A DNA stretch of 47,933 bases from an uncultured Granulosicoccaceae bacterium (lineage in GTDB: Bacteria; Pseudomonadota; Gammaproteobacteria; Granulosicoccales; Granulosicoccaceae): positions 1 to 47,933 of the forward strand of contig CALDUO010000049.1 of NCBI GenBank assembly GCA_937923745.1. The letters run 5' to 3'. Under the pieces are notes generated by a model, which was not told the origin of the DNA, searched no databases, and saw nothing but the letters and a program-made list of their open reading frames with translations. Made by a program: the position numbers and the translations under genes. Every line of letters starts with the position of its first letter. Position 1 is the first letter of the stretch. Shown here piece by piece: positions 1-8,927 of the stretch.

Positions 1-654
1 TGGCGGCTCTTTACCGAACACAAAATGTATGAGCCTGCGTTTTATTCCACCATTGTGCAGGACTGGGGCACCAACTACCTGATCGCCAATGAGCTCGGCC
101 CCAAAGCCAGTTGCCTCGTTGATCTGGGTCACCACGCGCCTAACGTCAATATTGAAATGATCGTCTCCCGCCTCGCCCGCTTCGGCAAACTCGGTGGCTT
201 TCATTTTAATGACTCAAAATACGGTGACGACGATCTCGACTCAGGCGCGATTGATCCCTACCGACTGTTTTTGGTGTTTAACGAATTGGTTGATATCGAG
301 CAACAACACAGTGGTGCCTTTAACCCGGCTTATATGCTGGATCAGTCGCATAACGTCACTGACCCGATTGAAAGCCTCATGACCAGTGCTATTGAAGTAC
401 AGCGATCTTACGTGCAGGCATTGTTGGTTGATCGCGCGGCACTGGCCGAGTATCAGCAAAACAATGATGCACTGATGGCAACACAAACACTCAAGCAAGC
501 GTTCCGCACTGACGTTGACCCCATTTTGAAACGGGCACGTCAGTCACACGGCGGTGCTGTGGACCCTGTTGGTACCTACCGACACTCTCAATACCGCCAA
601 TCAGTCGCCAAAGAGCGACCCGCCGTCACTGGTGCTGGCGGCGGCATTGTATAA
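1..654 (+). CDS. rhaI: L-rhamnose isomerase (RhaI-type), C-terminal part
   Basis: The reading frame is open to the left window edge, so this is the C-terminal ~217 residues of a protein that should be about 430 aa. It matches the Pseudomonas stutzeri/Streptomyces-type L-rhamnose isomerases (xylose-isomerase-like TIM barrel), which convert L-rhamnose to L-rhamnulose in the cytoplasm. Seen in the sequence: the stretch DLGHHAPNVNIE and the run HFNDSKYGDDDLDSG, both of which carry metal-binding Asp/His residues in the family. An internal ATG at base 25 is not the real start. A hairpin 26 nt after the stop probably terminates the transcript. The rest of the rhamnose pathway should lie to the left of the window. 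The family call is confident; substrate breadth (other aldoses) cannot be told from sequence. Confidence 0.88.
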   Translation, partial: WRLFTEHKMYEPAFYSTIVQDWGTNYLIANELGPKASCLVDLGHHAPNVNIEMIVSRLARFGKLGGFHFNDSKYGDDDLDSGAIDPYRLFLVFNELVDIEQQHSGAFNPAYMLDQSHNVTDPIESLMTSAIEVQRSYVQALLVDRAALAEYQQNNDALMATQTLKQAFRTDVDPILKRARQSHGGAVDPVGTYRHSQYRQSVAKERPAVTGAGGGIV

Positions 655-679
655 GTACGTTTCTCTATTCCTCCGGTTT

Positions 680-706
680 GGTGTATCAATCTGATACACC
701 GTTTTC
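680..706 (+). terminator. Probable intrinsic terminator after the rhamnose isomerase gene
   Basis: Perfect 9-bp stem GGTGTATCA / TGATACACC with an ATC loop (680-700), followed by GTTTTC. It starts 26 nt after the stop codon. The T tract is short, so termination may be partial. Confidence 0.6.
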
Positions 707-740
707 TGGTTACCACCTGCGACGTTATCTTGCCCTGCTT

Positions 741-790
741 ACGCGAAGTCACGTGAAATCACTTGGGGTCACCGGGAGTCACCGGGAGTC
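741..790. repeat. 10-bp tandem repeat, five units
   Basis: Five contiguous 10-bp units: ACGCGAAGTC, ACGTGAAATC, ACTTGGGGTC, ACCGGGAGTC, ACCGGGAGTC. The last two are identical and the array decays leftward. It lies between the rhamnose isomerase terminator and the 3' end of the NERD gene, in non-coding DNA. One of several unrelated short arrays in this window. Confidence 0.85.
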
Positions 791-801
791 GTGACTGCAC
801 G

Positions 802-1800
802 CTAACCGGTTGCAACACCTCTCACCCGTCTGCGACGTAACAGCCAGTCAAAGTGTTTGGCACCATCAGGATCTGTTATCTGATTGCGCGACAGATCGAT
901 CGGGGCGCACCTTTCAAAATATTGTACAACCCGATCACGTGCTGCTTTATCAGTGATTTCTCCCAAACGGTTTTTTAGAAACTTACCGCGTTTGGGATTG
1001 ATCACCAGGATGTCTGTTGCGGCCGGTTTACCGCATTCGATAAACCAACCCGGTATAGCCACTACAGGCACAACCTTAAAACTAACACCTGTTTTGGCCT
1101 TAATGTCTTTCGCCAGATAGTTGGCATGACCGCGCGCCTGAGTCAGCGCCCTGCTGTCCTTAAAGTGGGGGAAATACAGACGGTCAGCGTCATATGTCAT
1201 GCTGGCTTCTTTGGCTGCGGCAGTACCGGCTTTGAGCGGTTTACGAACTGCCTTGGTCTCCACCGCGTAGATCACATTATTACCAACGACAACGTGATCA
1301 ATATTGCCACTGTGATACGGGATGTCGTGAAATACAAACGCCCGCTCTCTCATGAGATAGTTTAGCTCTTGCCCCGTGTACAACTCACCCTCGTAACCCA
1401 AGCGAACGTTTTGTGCACGTTGGAACATGTTGTTCAGTCGGTACGCAAACAATGACAACAGGAGCCCTGCCAAGGAGACCAGCACAAGGTTTTGACCCAA
1501 TGGTGTGCGAGTTATAAACAGCATAAACACCGCCAAACAAAAAGCGAAGCCAACTACCCTAAGTGAAAAAATCAGACACAAATCATAGAACTGATCGCTC
1601 AGCGCATGACCTGGCGGGCGCAAGGTACGCTCATTAAACGGCGAGAACCGTCTCCGACGTCGCGCAACCAGCACACAGAGGTTCAGCGTTAGCAAAAAAC
1701 CTGTCACGCAAAACAAAAAAAACAGCAGCATATCAGTCACTGAAAACAATGTTTTTTTCCACAGTAGCGTTGTCAACACAACGAACACCGCATGAATCAT
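802..1800 (-). CDS. Membrane protein with NERD (nuclease-related) domain
   Basis: 332 aa. The N-terminal ~130 residues hold about three hydrophobic segments (around residues 20-45 and 78-115) with an Arg-rich loop (ARRRRRF). A NERD domain follows from about residue 135, recognisable by GYEGELYTGQEL, then NIDHVVV and YAVETKAV, the D...E-x-K arrangement of the nuclease-like fold. NERD domains are predicted to act on DNA, but the substrate is generally unknown. The protein is probably anchored in the inner membrane with the NERD domain in the cytoplasm. The gene stands alone; a good sigma70-type promoter and a small hairpin lie upstream. The start at 1800 (ATG) has no clear Shine-Dalgarno sequence. 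Domain call is good; biological role unknown. Confidence 0.8.
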   Translation of the reverse strand: MIHAVFVVLTTLLWKKTLFSVTDMLLFFLFCVTGFLLTLNLCVLVARRRRRFSPFNERTLRPPGHALSDQFYDLCLIFSLRVVGFAFCLAVFMLFITRTPLGQNLVLVSLAGLLLSLFAYRLNNMFQRAQNVRLGYEGELYTGQELNYLMRERAFVFHDIPYHSGNIDHVVVGNNVIYAVETKAVRKPLKAGTAAAKEASMTYDADRLYFPHFKDSRALTQARGHANYLAKDIKAKTGVSFKVVPVVAIPGWFIECGKPAATDILVINPKRGKFLKNRLGEITDKAARDRVVQYFERCAPIDLSRNQITDPDGAKHFDWLLRRRRVRGVATG

Positions 1801-2191
1801 TCACACAGCTACTTGTTGTTACGACGACTACAGCTGTCGTCTTAAGGCTACAAGGGTCAAAGTGACAAACTTGAGTAGATTAATGCGCCAGGCGTTATAG
1901 TTTGGTGGTGATATTTGTCACACGGTCCCACAGCTTCACTCAGATCTTACTCCATAGCCGGTCCCATCACTCATTCCGGCTCTCAACCTGAAGCCTGTTC
2001 AAAAAGTCTGGTATGGCGACGGGTTCAACCAGTTGACACGGCTTATTTACGCAAGCGATAGATATGGGCTACTGCGCTGTGGGTTTGATACAAGACGTTT
2101 GATACCGGCTGATTTATACCGGGAGACTGCCTGGTTGACTGGCTTCGCCGCGAGGTTGGTCGGGACGACCGGCATTACTTTCTGCGGCGTG
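1801..2191. other. Gene-free interval between NERD and reductase genes
   Basis: No credible coding frame. It holds the NERD promoter and leader hairpin at its left end. The remainder, which follows the 3' end of the reductase gene on the right, shows no recognised element. Confidence 0.6.
1894..1921 (-). promoter_or_regulatory. Sigma70-like promoter for the NERD gene
   Basis: Read on the minus strand: -35 GTGACA (1916-1921), 16-bp spacer, -10 TATAAC (1894-1899). Each hexamer differs from consensus at one position. The predicted start would leave a leader of roughly 85 nt before the NERD ATG. That leader contains GACGAC / GTCGTC arms (1823-1841), a possible small hairpin. Confidence 0.5.
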
Positions 2192-3223
2192 CTACACAGA
2201 CTCTGAAGATGCGGCCCACAGATTAATGTTTTCCTCTACTGCGGTCGCGTCTATTTCTTTGAGCTCAGCGTCGGTGAACTCAAGATTGTGTATGGCACCG
2301 ACACAATCGACAATCTGCGATGCTTTCGATGCGCCAATGAGCGCGGTAGTAATGCCCTCTCCCCGGAGCACCCACGCAATTGCCATCTGCGCGAGTGTTT
2401 GGCCACGCCGCTCGGCAATATCATTCAGTTTACGTATACTGTCCAACGCCTCGTCCGATAAAAATTCGGGGCGTAATGACTTGCCTTGTGCCGCACGACT
2501 GGTCTCGGGTACGCCACCGAGATACTTATTCGTTAACATACCTTGCGCCAACGGCGTAAATGCAATTGAGCCGACCCCCAGCTCCTGGAGTGTGTCTTTG
2601 AGACCATCGCGCTCAACCCATCGGTTGATCATGTTATAGCTTGGCTGATGAATGACACAGGGTGTGCCCAAAGACTCCAGAATGGCGACAGCTTCTCGCG
2701 TGCGCTGAGAGTTATATGAGGAAATACCGGCATACAGTGCCTTGCCGGATCGCACGATGGAATCCAGCGCACCCATGGTCTCTTCGAGTGGGGTTTCGGG
2801 GTCAAAACGATGTGAATAAAAAATATCGACGTAATCAAGCCCCATGCGTTGCAGACTTTGATCGCACGATGCAATCAGATACTTACGACTCCCAAGTTCA
2901 CCATAGGGGCCGGGCCACATCATATAACCCGCCTTCGAAGAAATAATCAGTTCATCACGATAGCCCGCAAAGTCGGTTTTAAGAATCTCACCAAACGCGA
3001 GTTCAGCAGAACCTGGCGGCGGCCCGTAGTTGTTCGCCAAATCAAAATGTGTAATACCGTGATCGAACGCGGTACGGCAGATGTCCTGCTTAACATCGTG
3101 GGGTGTATCACCCCCAAAGTTATGCCACAGCCCCAACGACAGTGCAGGCAGCTTGAGACCGGAACGCCCACAACGGCGGTACGGCATTGACTCATAACGA
3201 TTGTCGGCTGGTGTGTAAGTCAT
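2192..3223 (-). CDS. yghZ: Aldo-keto reductase, YghZ / L-glyceraldehyde 3-phosphate reductase type
   Basis: 343 aa, the usual length for YghZ (Gpr, AKR14), an NADPH-dependent reductase of L-glyceraldehyde 3-phosphate and methylglyoxal. The AKR tetrad is visible: Asp and Tyr in HFDLANNYGPPPG, Lys in SSKAGY, His in DIFYSHR. The stretches WPGPYG, GSRKYL and GKALYAGISSY closely follow the E. coli protein, as does the C-terminal NLWAASS. The ATG at 3223 has only a distant AAGG as ribosome site. The gene is monocistronic. Its proximity to a rhamnose isomerase gene may reflect shared sugar/aldehyde metabolism, but that is inference. The enzyme family is clear; the physiological substrate is not shown by the sequence. 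Confidence 0.88.
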   Translation of the reverse strand: MTYTPADNRYESMPYRRCGRSGLKLPALSLGLWHNFGGDTPHDVKQDICRTAFDHGITHFDLANNYGPPPGSAELAFGEILKTDFAGYRDELIISSKAGYMMWPGPYGELGSRKYLIASCDQSLQRMGLDYVDIFYSHRFDPETPLEETMGALDSIVRSGKALYAGISSYNSQRTREAVAILESLGTPCVIHQPSYNMINRWVERDGLKDTLQELGVGSIAFTPLAQGMLTNKYLGGVPETSRAAQGKSLRPEFLSDEALDSIRKLNDIAERRGQTLAQMAIAWVLRGEGITTALIGASKASQIVDCVGAIHNLEFTDAELKEIDATAVEENINLWAASSESV

Positions 3224-3333
3224 GATTGAGGTTGCCTTAAAAACTACCCGCTAAAACAATGCGAGGGTTGATAACAAGAAAATATCCGAAAACTAAAGGC
3301 CCTGTCAGCCCAACTGAATGGCCCACATTTCAG

Positions 3334-3385
3334 AAGCAGATGCCAACAGCAGATGCCAAAAGCAGATGACAGAAACAGATCACGG
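3334..3385. repeat. 13-bp tandem repeat, four units
   Basis: Units AAGCAGATGCCAA, CAGCAGATGCCAA, AAGCAGATGACAG, AAACAGATCACGG lie head to tail in the gap between the reductase start and the DUF2058 stop. The period is not a multiple of three, consistent with a non-coding position. Confidence 0.85.
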
Positions 3386-3404
3386 GCGCAGTTGTGAGTC
3401 AGCG

Positions 3405-3953
3405 TTACCACATCAGGTCGTCAGGCACCTGATAGTCAGCGTATTCGTCATCAATAGGCTCTTCTTCATCACGCTGGTTATGCAGCACGATAGCCGTACT
3501 GTCACGCTCGGCAATTTTTTCTACCACTTTGGCCGACACCAGCTCTACCCGTTCACTGTGTTCTTGACTGCCCGCTCTGACCAGTGCCAACTGGCCGTTG
3601 ACCAACCCCTTCTGTTGGCGGGGTGTGACCATAATGGTACGAATCACAGACTCTGCCGTGTAACTAAATTCGACATCGCCTCGTTCTTCGAGGCGGTTCA
3701 ACTCGATGAGCTGAATGATCTGGGCCTGTATAGCGCGCGCCTCCAGCTGCTGCTGCTTTTCACGGTTGAGCTGCCGGTCTTTCTCGGCCTTCTCCTCAGC
3801 TGCCGCTTTCACCCGCTGCGCGGCCTCGTCATCCACTGCTTTGCCCGAGGCCTTCAATTTTTGTTTGTTGTTCAGGGCCTTACGGGCTTTGACACCCTGC
3901 TTTTTATTTGCCAACCCGGCCCGAAGTAGCTGATCCTGTAACGAGTTGCCCAC
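3405..3953 (-). CDS. yaiL: DUF2058 family protein (YaiL-like)
   Basis: 182 aa from a GTG start at 3953, close to the E. coli YaiL length (179 aa). I chose this start because GAGAGG (3964-3969, minus strand) sits 10 nt upstream and the product then begins GNSLQDQLLRAGL, the family's usual N-terminus; the longer frame to 4052 lacks family resemblance. The N-terminal half is a highly charged Lys/Glu/Gln-rich helix (about residues 15-90), probably coiled coil. The C-terminal half is a compact domain ending in DDEYADYQVPDDLMW. YaiL is described as nucleoprotein/polynucleotide-associated with no firmly established function. Divergent from ybiT. Confidence 0.82.
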   Translation of the reverse strand: MGNSLQDQLLRAGLANKKQGVKARKALNNKQKLKASGKAVDDEAAQRVKAAAEEKAEKDRQLNREKQQQLEARAIQAQIIQLIELNRLEERGDVEFSYTAESVIRTIMVTPRQQKGLVNGQLALVRAGSQEHSERVELVSAKVVEKIAERDSTAIVLHNQRDEEEPIDDEYADYQVPDDLMW

Positions 3954-4156
3954 GGAGCTTACGCCTCTCTGGTTTACGATGGCCCAGTGTATCGCTTTCA
4001 TCCCTGATTTGCAGGTCCAAGCGTGTGACGCAAGTGCTTTTTTTGGCCACATTACAGTCGTCAGAGAAGCCCCGCTGGCAGTCGTAAATTAGGCATTTAT
4101 GATACAATAGTGGGTTATCTTCGCTCTAAACAGCTATCTCCACTCAGGATTCCACA

Positions 4157-5764
4157 TTGATTTCAGCCGCTAACATCACCATGCAATTCGGCGCCAAGCC
4201 GCTGTTTGAAAATATTTCAGTCAAGTTCGGCGATGGCAACCGTTACGGCCTGATCGGCGCCAACGGTTGCGGCAAGTCCACGTTCATGAATATTCTGAGC
4301 GGCGAGCTTGAGCCCAGCTCCGGTAACGTCTCGGTCACGCCCAACGAAAGAATTGGCAAACTTAACCAGGATCAGTTTGCGTTCGAGCAATACTCGGTTG
4401 TTGATACCGTCATCATGGGGCACACCGAGCTCTGGAAAGTCAAACAGGAACGCGAACGGCTCTACGCGCTTCCGGAAATGTCAGAAGACGAAGGCATGCA
4501 GGTCGCAGAACTCGAAGTGCAGTTTGCCGAAATGGATGGCTACACCGCCGAGAGCCGGGCCGCTGAATTTCTGAGTGGCGCCGGTATCGAAGAAGCACTG
4601 CACTTCGGACCCATGACAGAAGTGGCGCCCGGTTGGAAGTTACGCGTGTTACTTGCACAAGCGCTTTTTTCAGAGCCAGACATTCTGTTGCTCGACGAAC
4701 CCACCAACAACCTCGACATCAATGCTATCCGTTGGTTGGAGGGTGTGCTGCGAAACCAAAAAAGCACCATGGTCATCATTTCGCACGATCGGCACTTTCT
4801 AAATGAGGTCTGCACGCATATGGCTGACATCGATTATGGCGAGTTGCGCGTCTACCCCGGCAACTACGATGATTTCATGATTGCCTCTACTCAAGCCAGA
4901 GAACTGCTGCAATCGGAGAACGCCAAAAAGAAATCACAAATTGCAGACCTGCAACAGTTTGTCAGCCGCTTCTCTGCCAATGCATCCAAAGCAAAACAGG
5001 CAACCTCGCGAGCCAAACAAATTGAAAAAATTCAGTTGGCCGACATCAAACCGTCCAGCCGCGTTAGTCCTTATATACGATTCACTCAAGAGAAAAAGCT
5101 GCATCGTCTGGCGATCACCATTGAAAATCTCTCACACGGTTTTGATGAAGGCCCACTCTTTATCAACGGTAGCTTTATGCTCGAAGCCGGTTCAAGGCTG
5201 GCCATTATCGGGGAAAACGGTGTGGGTAAAACTACGCTGCTCCGATGTCTTCTGAACGAACTGGAGCCCAATGGCGGGCGCGTACAATGGGCAGAGAATG
5301 CCACTCAGGGCTATTGCCCCCAGGATAACACCGAAGACTTCAATACCGACCTGACGTTGTTTGACTGGATGAGCCAATGGCGAAAACCCACCCATGACGA
5401 TCAAATTGTCAGAAGCACACTGGGTCGTTTGCTGTTCTCCTCTGAAGATTTCAAAAAGAAGGTTAGGGTTTGCTCGGGTGGAGAGAAAAACCGCCTGCTC
5501 TTTGGCAAGCTCACCATGCTTGAACCCAATGTGCTGGTCCTCGACGAACCGACCAACCACCTCGACATGGAATCCATCGAATCGCTGAACCTTGCGCTCA
5601 CGTACTACGAAGGCACCATTATTTTTGTGAGCCACGATCGCGAATTCGTCTCGTCGCTTGCAACCCATATCGTCGAAATCAAAGATGAACGCATGCAGCT
5701 CTTTGCGGGCACCTACGATGAATTTCTGTCCACCCAAAAAGCACTGGCCAAAAAGACCGGGTAA
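4157..5764 (+). CDS. ybiT: ABC-F family ATPase YbiT
   Basis: 535 aa (E. coli YbiT 530 aa), with near-identical landmarks along the whole length. It has two ABC cassettes: Walker [10 protein letters not shown] and GENGVGKTT, Walker [12 protein letters not shown] and [11 protein letters not shown], with a linker of the P-site tRNA interaction motif type between them (about residues 240-310, [12 protein letters not shown]...). ABC-F proteins of this kind act on ribosomes in the cytoplasm and modulate translation; they have no membrane domain. The start is TTG at 4157 (product [12 protein letters not shown]), preceded by AGGA seven bases upstream, matching the E. coli N-terminus. A weak -10-like TACAAT lies near 4103. 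Monocistronic. Confidence 0.95.
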   Translation: MISAANITMQFGAKPLFENISVKFGDGNRYGLIGANGCGKSTFMNILSGELEPSSGNVSVTPNERIGKLNQDQFAFEQYSVVDTVIMGHTELWKVKQERERLYALPEMSEDEGMQVAELEVQFAEMDGYTAESRAAEFLSGAGIEEALHFGPMTEVAPGWKLRVLLAQALFSEPDILLLDEPTNNLDINAIRWLEGVLRNQKSTMVIISHDRHFLNEVCTHMADIDYGELRVYPGNYDDFMIASTQARELLQSENAKKKSQIADLQQFVSRFSANASKAKQATSRAKQIEKIQLADIKPSSRVSPYIRFTQEKKLHRLAITIENLSHGFDEGPLFINGSFMLEAGSRLAIIGENGVGKTTLLRCLLNELEPNGGRVQWAENATQGYCPQDNTEDFNTDLTLFDWMSQWRKPTHDDQIVRSTLGRLLFSSEDFKKKVRVCSGGEKNRLLFGKLTMLEPNVLVLDEPTNHLDMESIESLNLALTYYEGTIIFVSHDREFVSSLATHIVEIKDERMQLFAGTYDEFLSTQKALAKKTG

Positions 5765-5850
5765 ACCGGGTACAAGGGAGCCCTGCCCAATTCGGAACAT
5801 ATCCTGCTAACGATACGGCAACACTCCGTTACAGGCTATGAAGCACCGGT

Positions 5851-6693
5851 ATGACCAGAACCAAGACACCCTCGGTAGAAATCATTCTGCCGGTGTACAT
5901 CGCGCGTGGTGACCGAACCGTCGAATGGCTCAACCAGGCGATCACCAGTGTCTTTGAACAATCCTACGACAACTGGCACCTGACCCTCGTCGATGACGGC
6001 TCGCCGTTTGATATCGAACCGCTGTTGGCCAAATGGACATCGGACTATCCAAGACTCATCAGTTATATGATGAACGAAGGTGAAAACGGTGCGTCCAAAG
6101 CACGCATGCTGGCAGCACGACACAGTGCCCGTGATATTGTGATGTTTCTTGACCAGGACGACCGGTACCACCCCGAAAAAGTAGCGCGCCAGGTTGAGTT
6201 TATGCAACAGCATCCGTCAGTGAGCGCGGTTCATACCAACATTGAAATCATCGATGAACGCGGTGATCCGGTTGACGGCGTTGCCGACAGGGAAAACCAG
6301 ATGCGTTCTGACATTGACTATCTCGCACTCAGTAAACAGGACCTTGCGTCTTCCCTGTTCGCCCGCAACAGCATCCGTATTATTTCCGGTGCCTTCAAAC
6401 GCTCTGATTTTATGATGATTGGCGGATACGACTGCGAACTCAATGGTGGCGAAGACTGGGAATTATGGGTACGGTTTGCAGACAGCTACCGTATTGGCCA
6501 CTTGGGAGCGAATCTGCTGCAAAGACGTGTGCACAATGGCAACACATCAAAAACACAAATCACCACCCGTGCCGCCGGTATGATCAAAGCCATGGAAAAA
6601 ATGATACAGCACCATGGTTACCTGCAGCCCCTTGAGACTGACAAACGGGCTCAGCTTGAAGCCAAACTGAACAAGCTCACCCACGCCGCATAA
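5851..6693 (+). CDS. Family 2 glycosyltransferase
   Basis: 280 aa, GT-A fold. Seen: the nucleotide-sugar binding start EIILPVYIARGD, then VDDGSP, the DxD-type motif FLDQDDRYHP, and the acceptor-side GGEDWELWVRF. It probably transfers one sugar to a surface polysaccharide or glycolipid at the inner membrane; donor and linkage cannot be read. It converges with the TPR-sulfotransferase gene (stops only 3 nt apart). Together with the two sulfotransferase genes that follow, it probably belongs functionally to the exopolysaccharide locus further right, although separated from it by the DUF1800/DUF1501 pair. Confidence 0.85.
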   Translation: MTRTKTPSVEIILPVYIARGDRTVEWLNQAITSVFEQSYDNWHLTLVDDGSPFDIEPLLAKWTSDYPRLISYMMNEGENGASKARMLAARHSARDIVMFLDQDDRYHPEKVARQVEFMQQHPSVSAVHTNIEIIDERGDPVDGVADRENQMRSDIDYLALSKQDLASSLFARNSIRIISGAFKRSDFMMIGGYDCELNGGEDWELWVRFADSYRIGHLGANLLQRRVHNGNTSKTQITTRAAGMIKAMEKMIQHHGYLQPLETDKRAQLEAKLNKLTHAA

Positions 6694-6696
6694 CCG

Positions 6697-8004
6697 CTAA
6701 CACGCAATATCAACAGGCGGAAATTGCCGGTAGAAGCGTTCCTTAAGCGCTTCGAACACAGCCTGCACGTCGTCGTTTTGGTCAATATAATCTATATCTT
6801 TCTGAGGCAGTAACACAGGCTTTAACGGTTTGATACAAGCCGCTGCCGGATCAGACTTGACCGCCTGTGTCAGTAGCCGGTTTCCACCAAAATAATGCTG
6901 TGCGTCAGCTGTCACAGCTGCGCTGTTTGGCCTTGTGTGGTTAACGTCACTCGCTGTCGCCAGTGGTGACAAACCCAGCGCTGCTGCCAAATCTGCAATA
7001 GAGGTTGGGTTATCGCAAATCGCATCAAAAAACACAAACTGTTGTACGCCAATGTTTTGAAAGTCGTGAAGATACGCGGCATAAACATCTACCCATTTGC
7101 GCGCCCAGTCTTTAATGTCACTTTGAGGATGCATACCCTCAGTGTTGTTCAACACCTTACGGTAATTAGAGTACCAGGATTGCAGTGGGCTCTTGAATAA
7201 CACCAGTAAATCAAAGCGCAACTGCGGATCAAATTCTCGATATTTTATCGGTGTTTTATCACTGCTGATCAGCGTGTGCGTATTGAGCTGCTGCGCAATT
7301 TGATAATACCAATTGGCCGGATTCTGCTGAAGCGCGCGTCTGAATGCGGTGGTAATCACCGGACAGTGCTCACCACAGTGATGACACACTGGCGTATTGC
7401 CGGTGAGGGGCTGATCAAAATCAATAGCGGCCGTGCCATTATCGGTGCGACACTGGGTCAACCACCCGGTCTCTCCTATATTTTTAACACCCGGCAGTTG
7501 TCCCAACTGATAGGCCAGTACCGTACTGCCGCAGTAGGACGTGCCCGCAATGGCGATATGTTGTAATGACCAGTCAGGCTCAGGTGCTTCACTGTGTATT
7601 CGCTGTACTCGTAACGCGGGTAGCTGTCGCGCTGGTTCCGGATGCGACGCATCGAGTTCGAGCAATCGCTCATAGGCGTCTATTGCCTGTCGATACTCAC
7701 CAGTCACACGATACAGCCGCGCTAACTGCAATGATGATTCCGGTTTGTCAGGGAGCTTGGCTCTGACTATCTCCCATTGTGTGATAGCTTTTTGGGGCTC
7801 TTGAGTTCGTGTGTACACCCTCGCCAATAACGCATTGGCGTTCACCGACGGCATAAAACCGGCGGTGGTTTGGGTGTCGCTTAAGTTGACGTACGCCAGC
7901 TGTAACAGACAAGCCCTGGCTTCGTCCCAGTGGCTTTCAGCGAAGGCCTCCTTTGCCCGTAAGTAACAAGCCTGTCTTTCCAATGATGTGCGTGGTCGTG
8001 ACAT
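6697..8004 (-). CDS. TPR-sulfotransferase fusion with Cys-rich insert
   Basis: 435 aa. The N-terminal ~140 residues are TPR-like helical repeats (for example the run around RLYRVTGEYRQAIDAYE). The rest is a PAPS-dependent sulfotransferase-like domain: P-loop IAGTSYCGSTVLAYQLG (5'-phosphosulfate binding), DKTPIKYREF, and FKSPLQSWYSNYRK in the 3'-phosphate-binding region. A compact Cys/His cluster, CHHCGEHC, is inserted after the P-loop; many bacterial sulfotransferases carry a similar C-x-C-G...C insert, likely zinc-binding. No signal peptide, so cytoplasmic. It lies 5 nt downstream of a second sulfotransferase gene on the same strand, so the two are probably co-transcribed. The natural substrate is unknown; a polysaccharide or glycolipid is inferred from the neighbours. 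Confidence 0.75.
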   Translation of the reverse strand: MSRPRTSLERQACYLRAKEAFAESHWDEARACLLQLAYVNLSDTQTTAGFMPSVNANALLARVYTRTQEPQKAITQWEIVRAKLPDKPESSLQLARLYRVTGEYRQAIDAYERLLELDASHPEPARQLPALRVQRIHSEAPEPDWSLQHIAIAGTSYCGSTVLAYQLGQLPGVKNIGETGWLTQCRTDNGTAAIDFDQPLTGNTPVCHHCGEHCPVITTAFRRALQQNPANWYYQIAQQLNTHTLISSDKTPIKYREFDPQLRFDLLVLFKSPLQSWYSNYRKVLNNTEGMHPQSDIKDWARKWVDVYAAYLHDFQNIGVQQFVFFDAICDNPTSIADLAAALGLSPLATASDVNHTRPNSAAVTADAQHYFGGNRLLTQAVKSDPAAACIKPLKPVLLPQKDIDYIDQNDDVQAVFEALKERFYRQFPPVDIAC

Positions 8005-8009
8005 CCGGA

Positions 8010-8927
8010 TCAGGCCGCTATCGACGCTGCAGATGCAGCCCCGTAGTAATGGCGCAGCATCGCAGATGTGCGTAATTTTTGCGTGGCCATTTCATTGAGT
8101 TCCGCATTGTTTCGATGCGCCATATGACGGGATGCATCAATGTCCTGCGCCAGCTCGTCCACAGTGCTGAGCCGTGTCGTCACGTCTTCAGGCGTATTCG
8201 CAAACTCCAGTAACCGGTGTAATGACGCACCCGGTATCGTCAGCAGATCTTCATAGGTCAGTGTTAATTGCTGATGACTGTCGAGTGTCGCACAGCTCCT
8301 ATGGCACTGCTGTACATACTGCTCCCAAAGTTCAAATGCACGGTCATAGTCAAGACAACGTACCGATCGTGCCGGACTGTCAAACCGAAACTTTCGTCGT
8401 TGCTCACGAGTGACCAGACTCGCTGCGACATCGACACCGTGTCTGACTACATGAACGACTTTGGCCCGTGGAAACAGCCGCAGCCATAACGGTAGCGTGT
8501 AACTGGTACGGGGGTCTTTCCAGCCCCACGAAGTTGATTGAGCATTTCTCGGGTCGTGGCCAGGTTGACCGGCGACTGCCGCATCGCCGGCACTTTGCCC
8601 TACAAAATCATCCCCTGCGACATGCTCCCCGACAAAATGATCCCCGTAAAAATGATCCCGGAATTGGTCGAGGTCAAATTCGCTGCGCAGAGTGTCGATA
8701 ACGCCGTCGAGCAGCGCGGCATCGCGCATCATCCAGTCGACGGGCTGCGGGTTGTCCCACGACGCATGTGCCAGTGCAAAAATACGTTTATTGATGGCAA
8801 GGAAGCACTGTGACTCGCTATGCCCACCAGACAGATTTGCACCCATAAATACACCGGCATCACGAAGCTTTCGGGACACAAGACTGGTGCCCGATCGGTG
8901 CATTCCGACGATAATGAGAGGATACAT
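8010..8927 (-). CDS. Sulfotransferase family protein with pentapeptide-repeat insert
   Basis: 305 aa. P-loop IIVGMHRSGTSLVSRKL at the N-terminus binds the 5'-phosphosulfate of PAPS; PRAKVVHVVRHGVDVAASLV is the 3'-phosphate-binding strand-helix. Between them, roughly residues 88-115, is an unusual stretch of five-residue repeats (xGDHF-like: YGDHF, VGEHV, AGDDF) encoded by a 15-bp tandem array at 8601-8660. This insert is not a normal part of the fold and is probably a surface loop. It is the first gene of a two-gene operon with the TPR-sulfotransferase. The enzyme family is clear; the acceptor is unknown. Confidence 0.78.
   Translation of the reverse strand: MYPLIIVGMHRSGTSLVSRKLRDAGVFMGANLSGGHSESQCFLAINKRIFALAHASWDNPQPVDWMMRDAALLDGVIDTLRSEFDLDQFRDHFYGDHFVGEHVAGDDFVGQSAGDAAVAGQPGHDPRNAQSTSWGWKDPRTSYTLPLWLRLFPRAKVVHVVRHGVDVAASLVTREQRRKFRFDSPARSVRCLDYDRAFELWEQYVQQCHRSCATLDSHQQLTLTYEDLLTIPGASLHRLLEFANTPEDVTTRLSTVDELAQDIDASRHMAHRNNAELNEMATQKLRTSAMLRHYYGAASAASIAA
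8601..8660. repeat. 15-bp tandem repeat inside sulfotransferase gene, four units
   Basis: Plus-strand units: TACAAAATCATCCCC, TGCGACATGCTCCCC, GACAAAATGATCCCC, GTAAAAATGATCCCG. Period 15 keeps the sulfotransferase frame and yields pentapeptide repeats rich in Asp, His, Phe and Gly. Confidence 0.85.

Noticed and set aside
3318-3929. 203-codon plus-strand frame
   Set aside because: It is antisense to the DUF2058 gene, whose product matches YaiL along its length; the antisense translation resembles nothing.
5192-5800. 202-codon minus-strand frame
   Set aside because: It is antisense to the highly conserved ybiT gene and only reflects its codon use.
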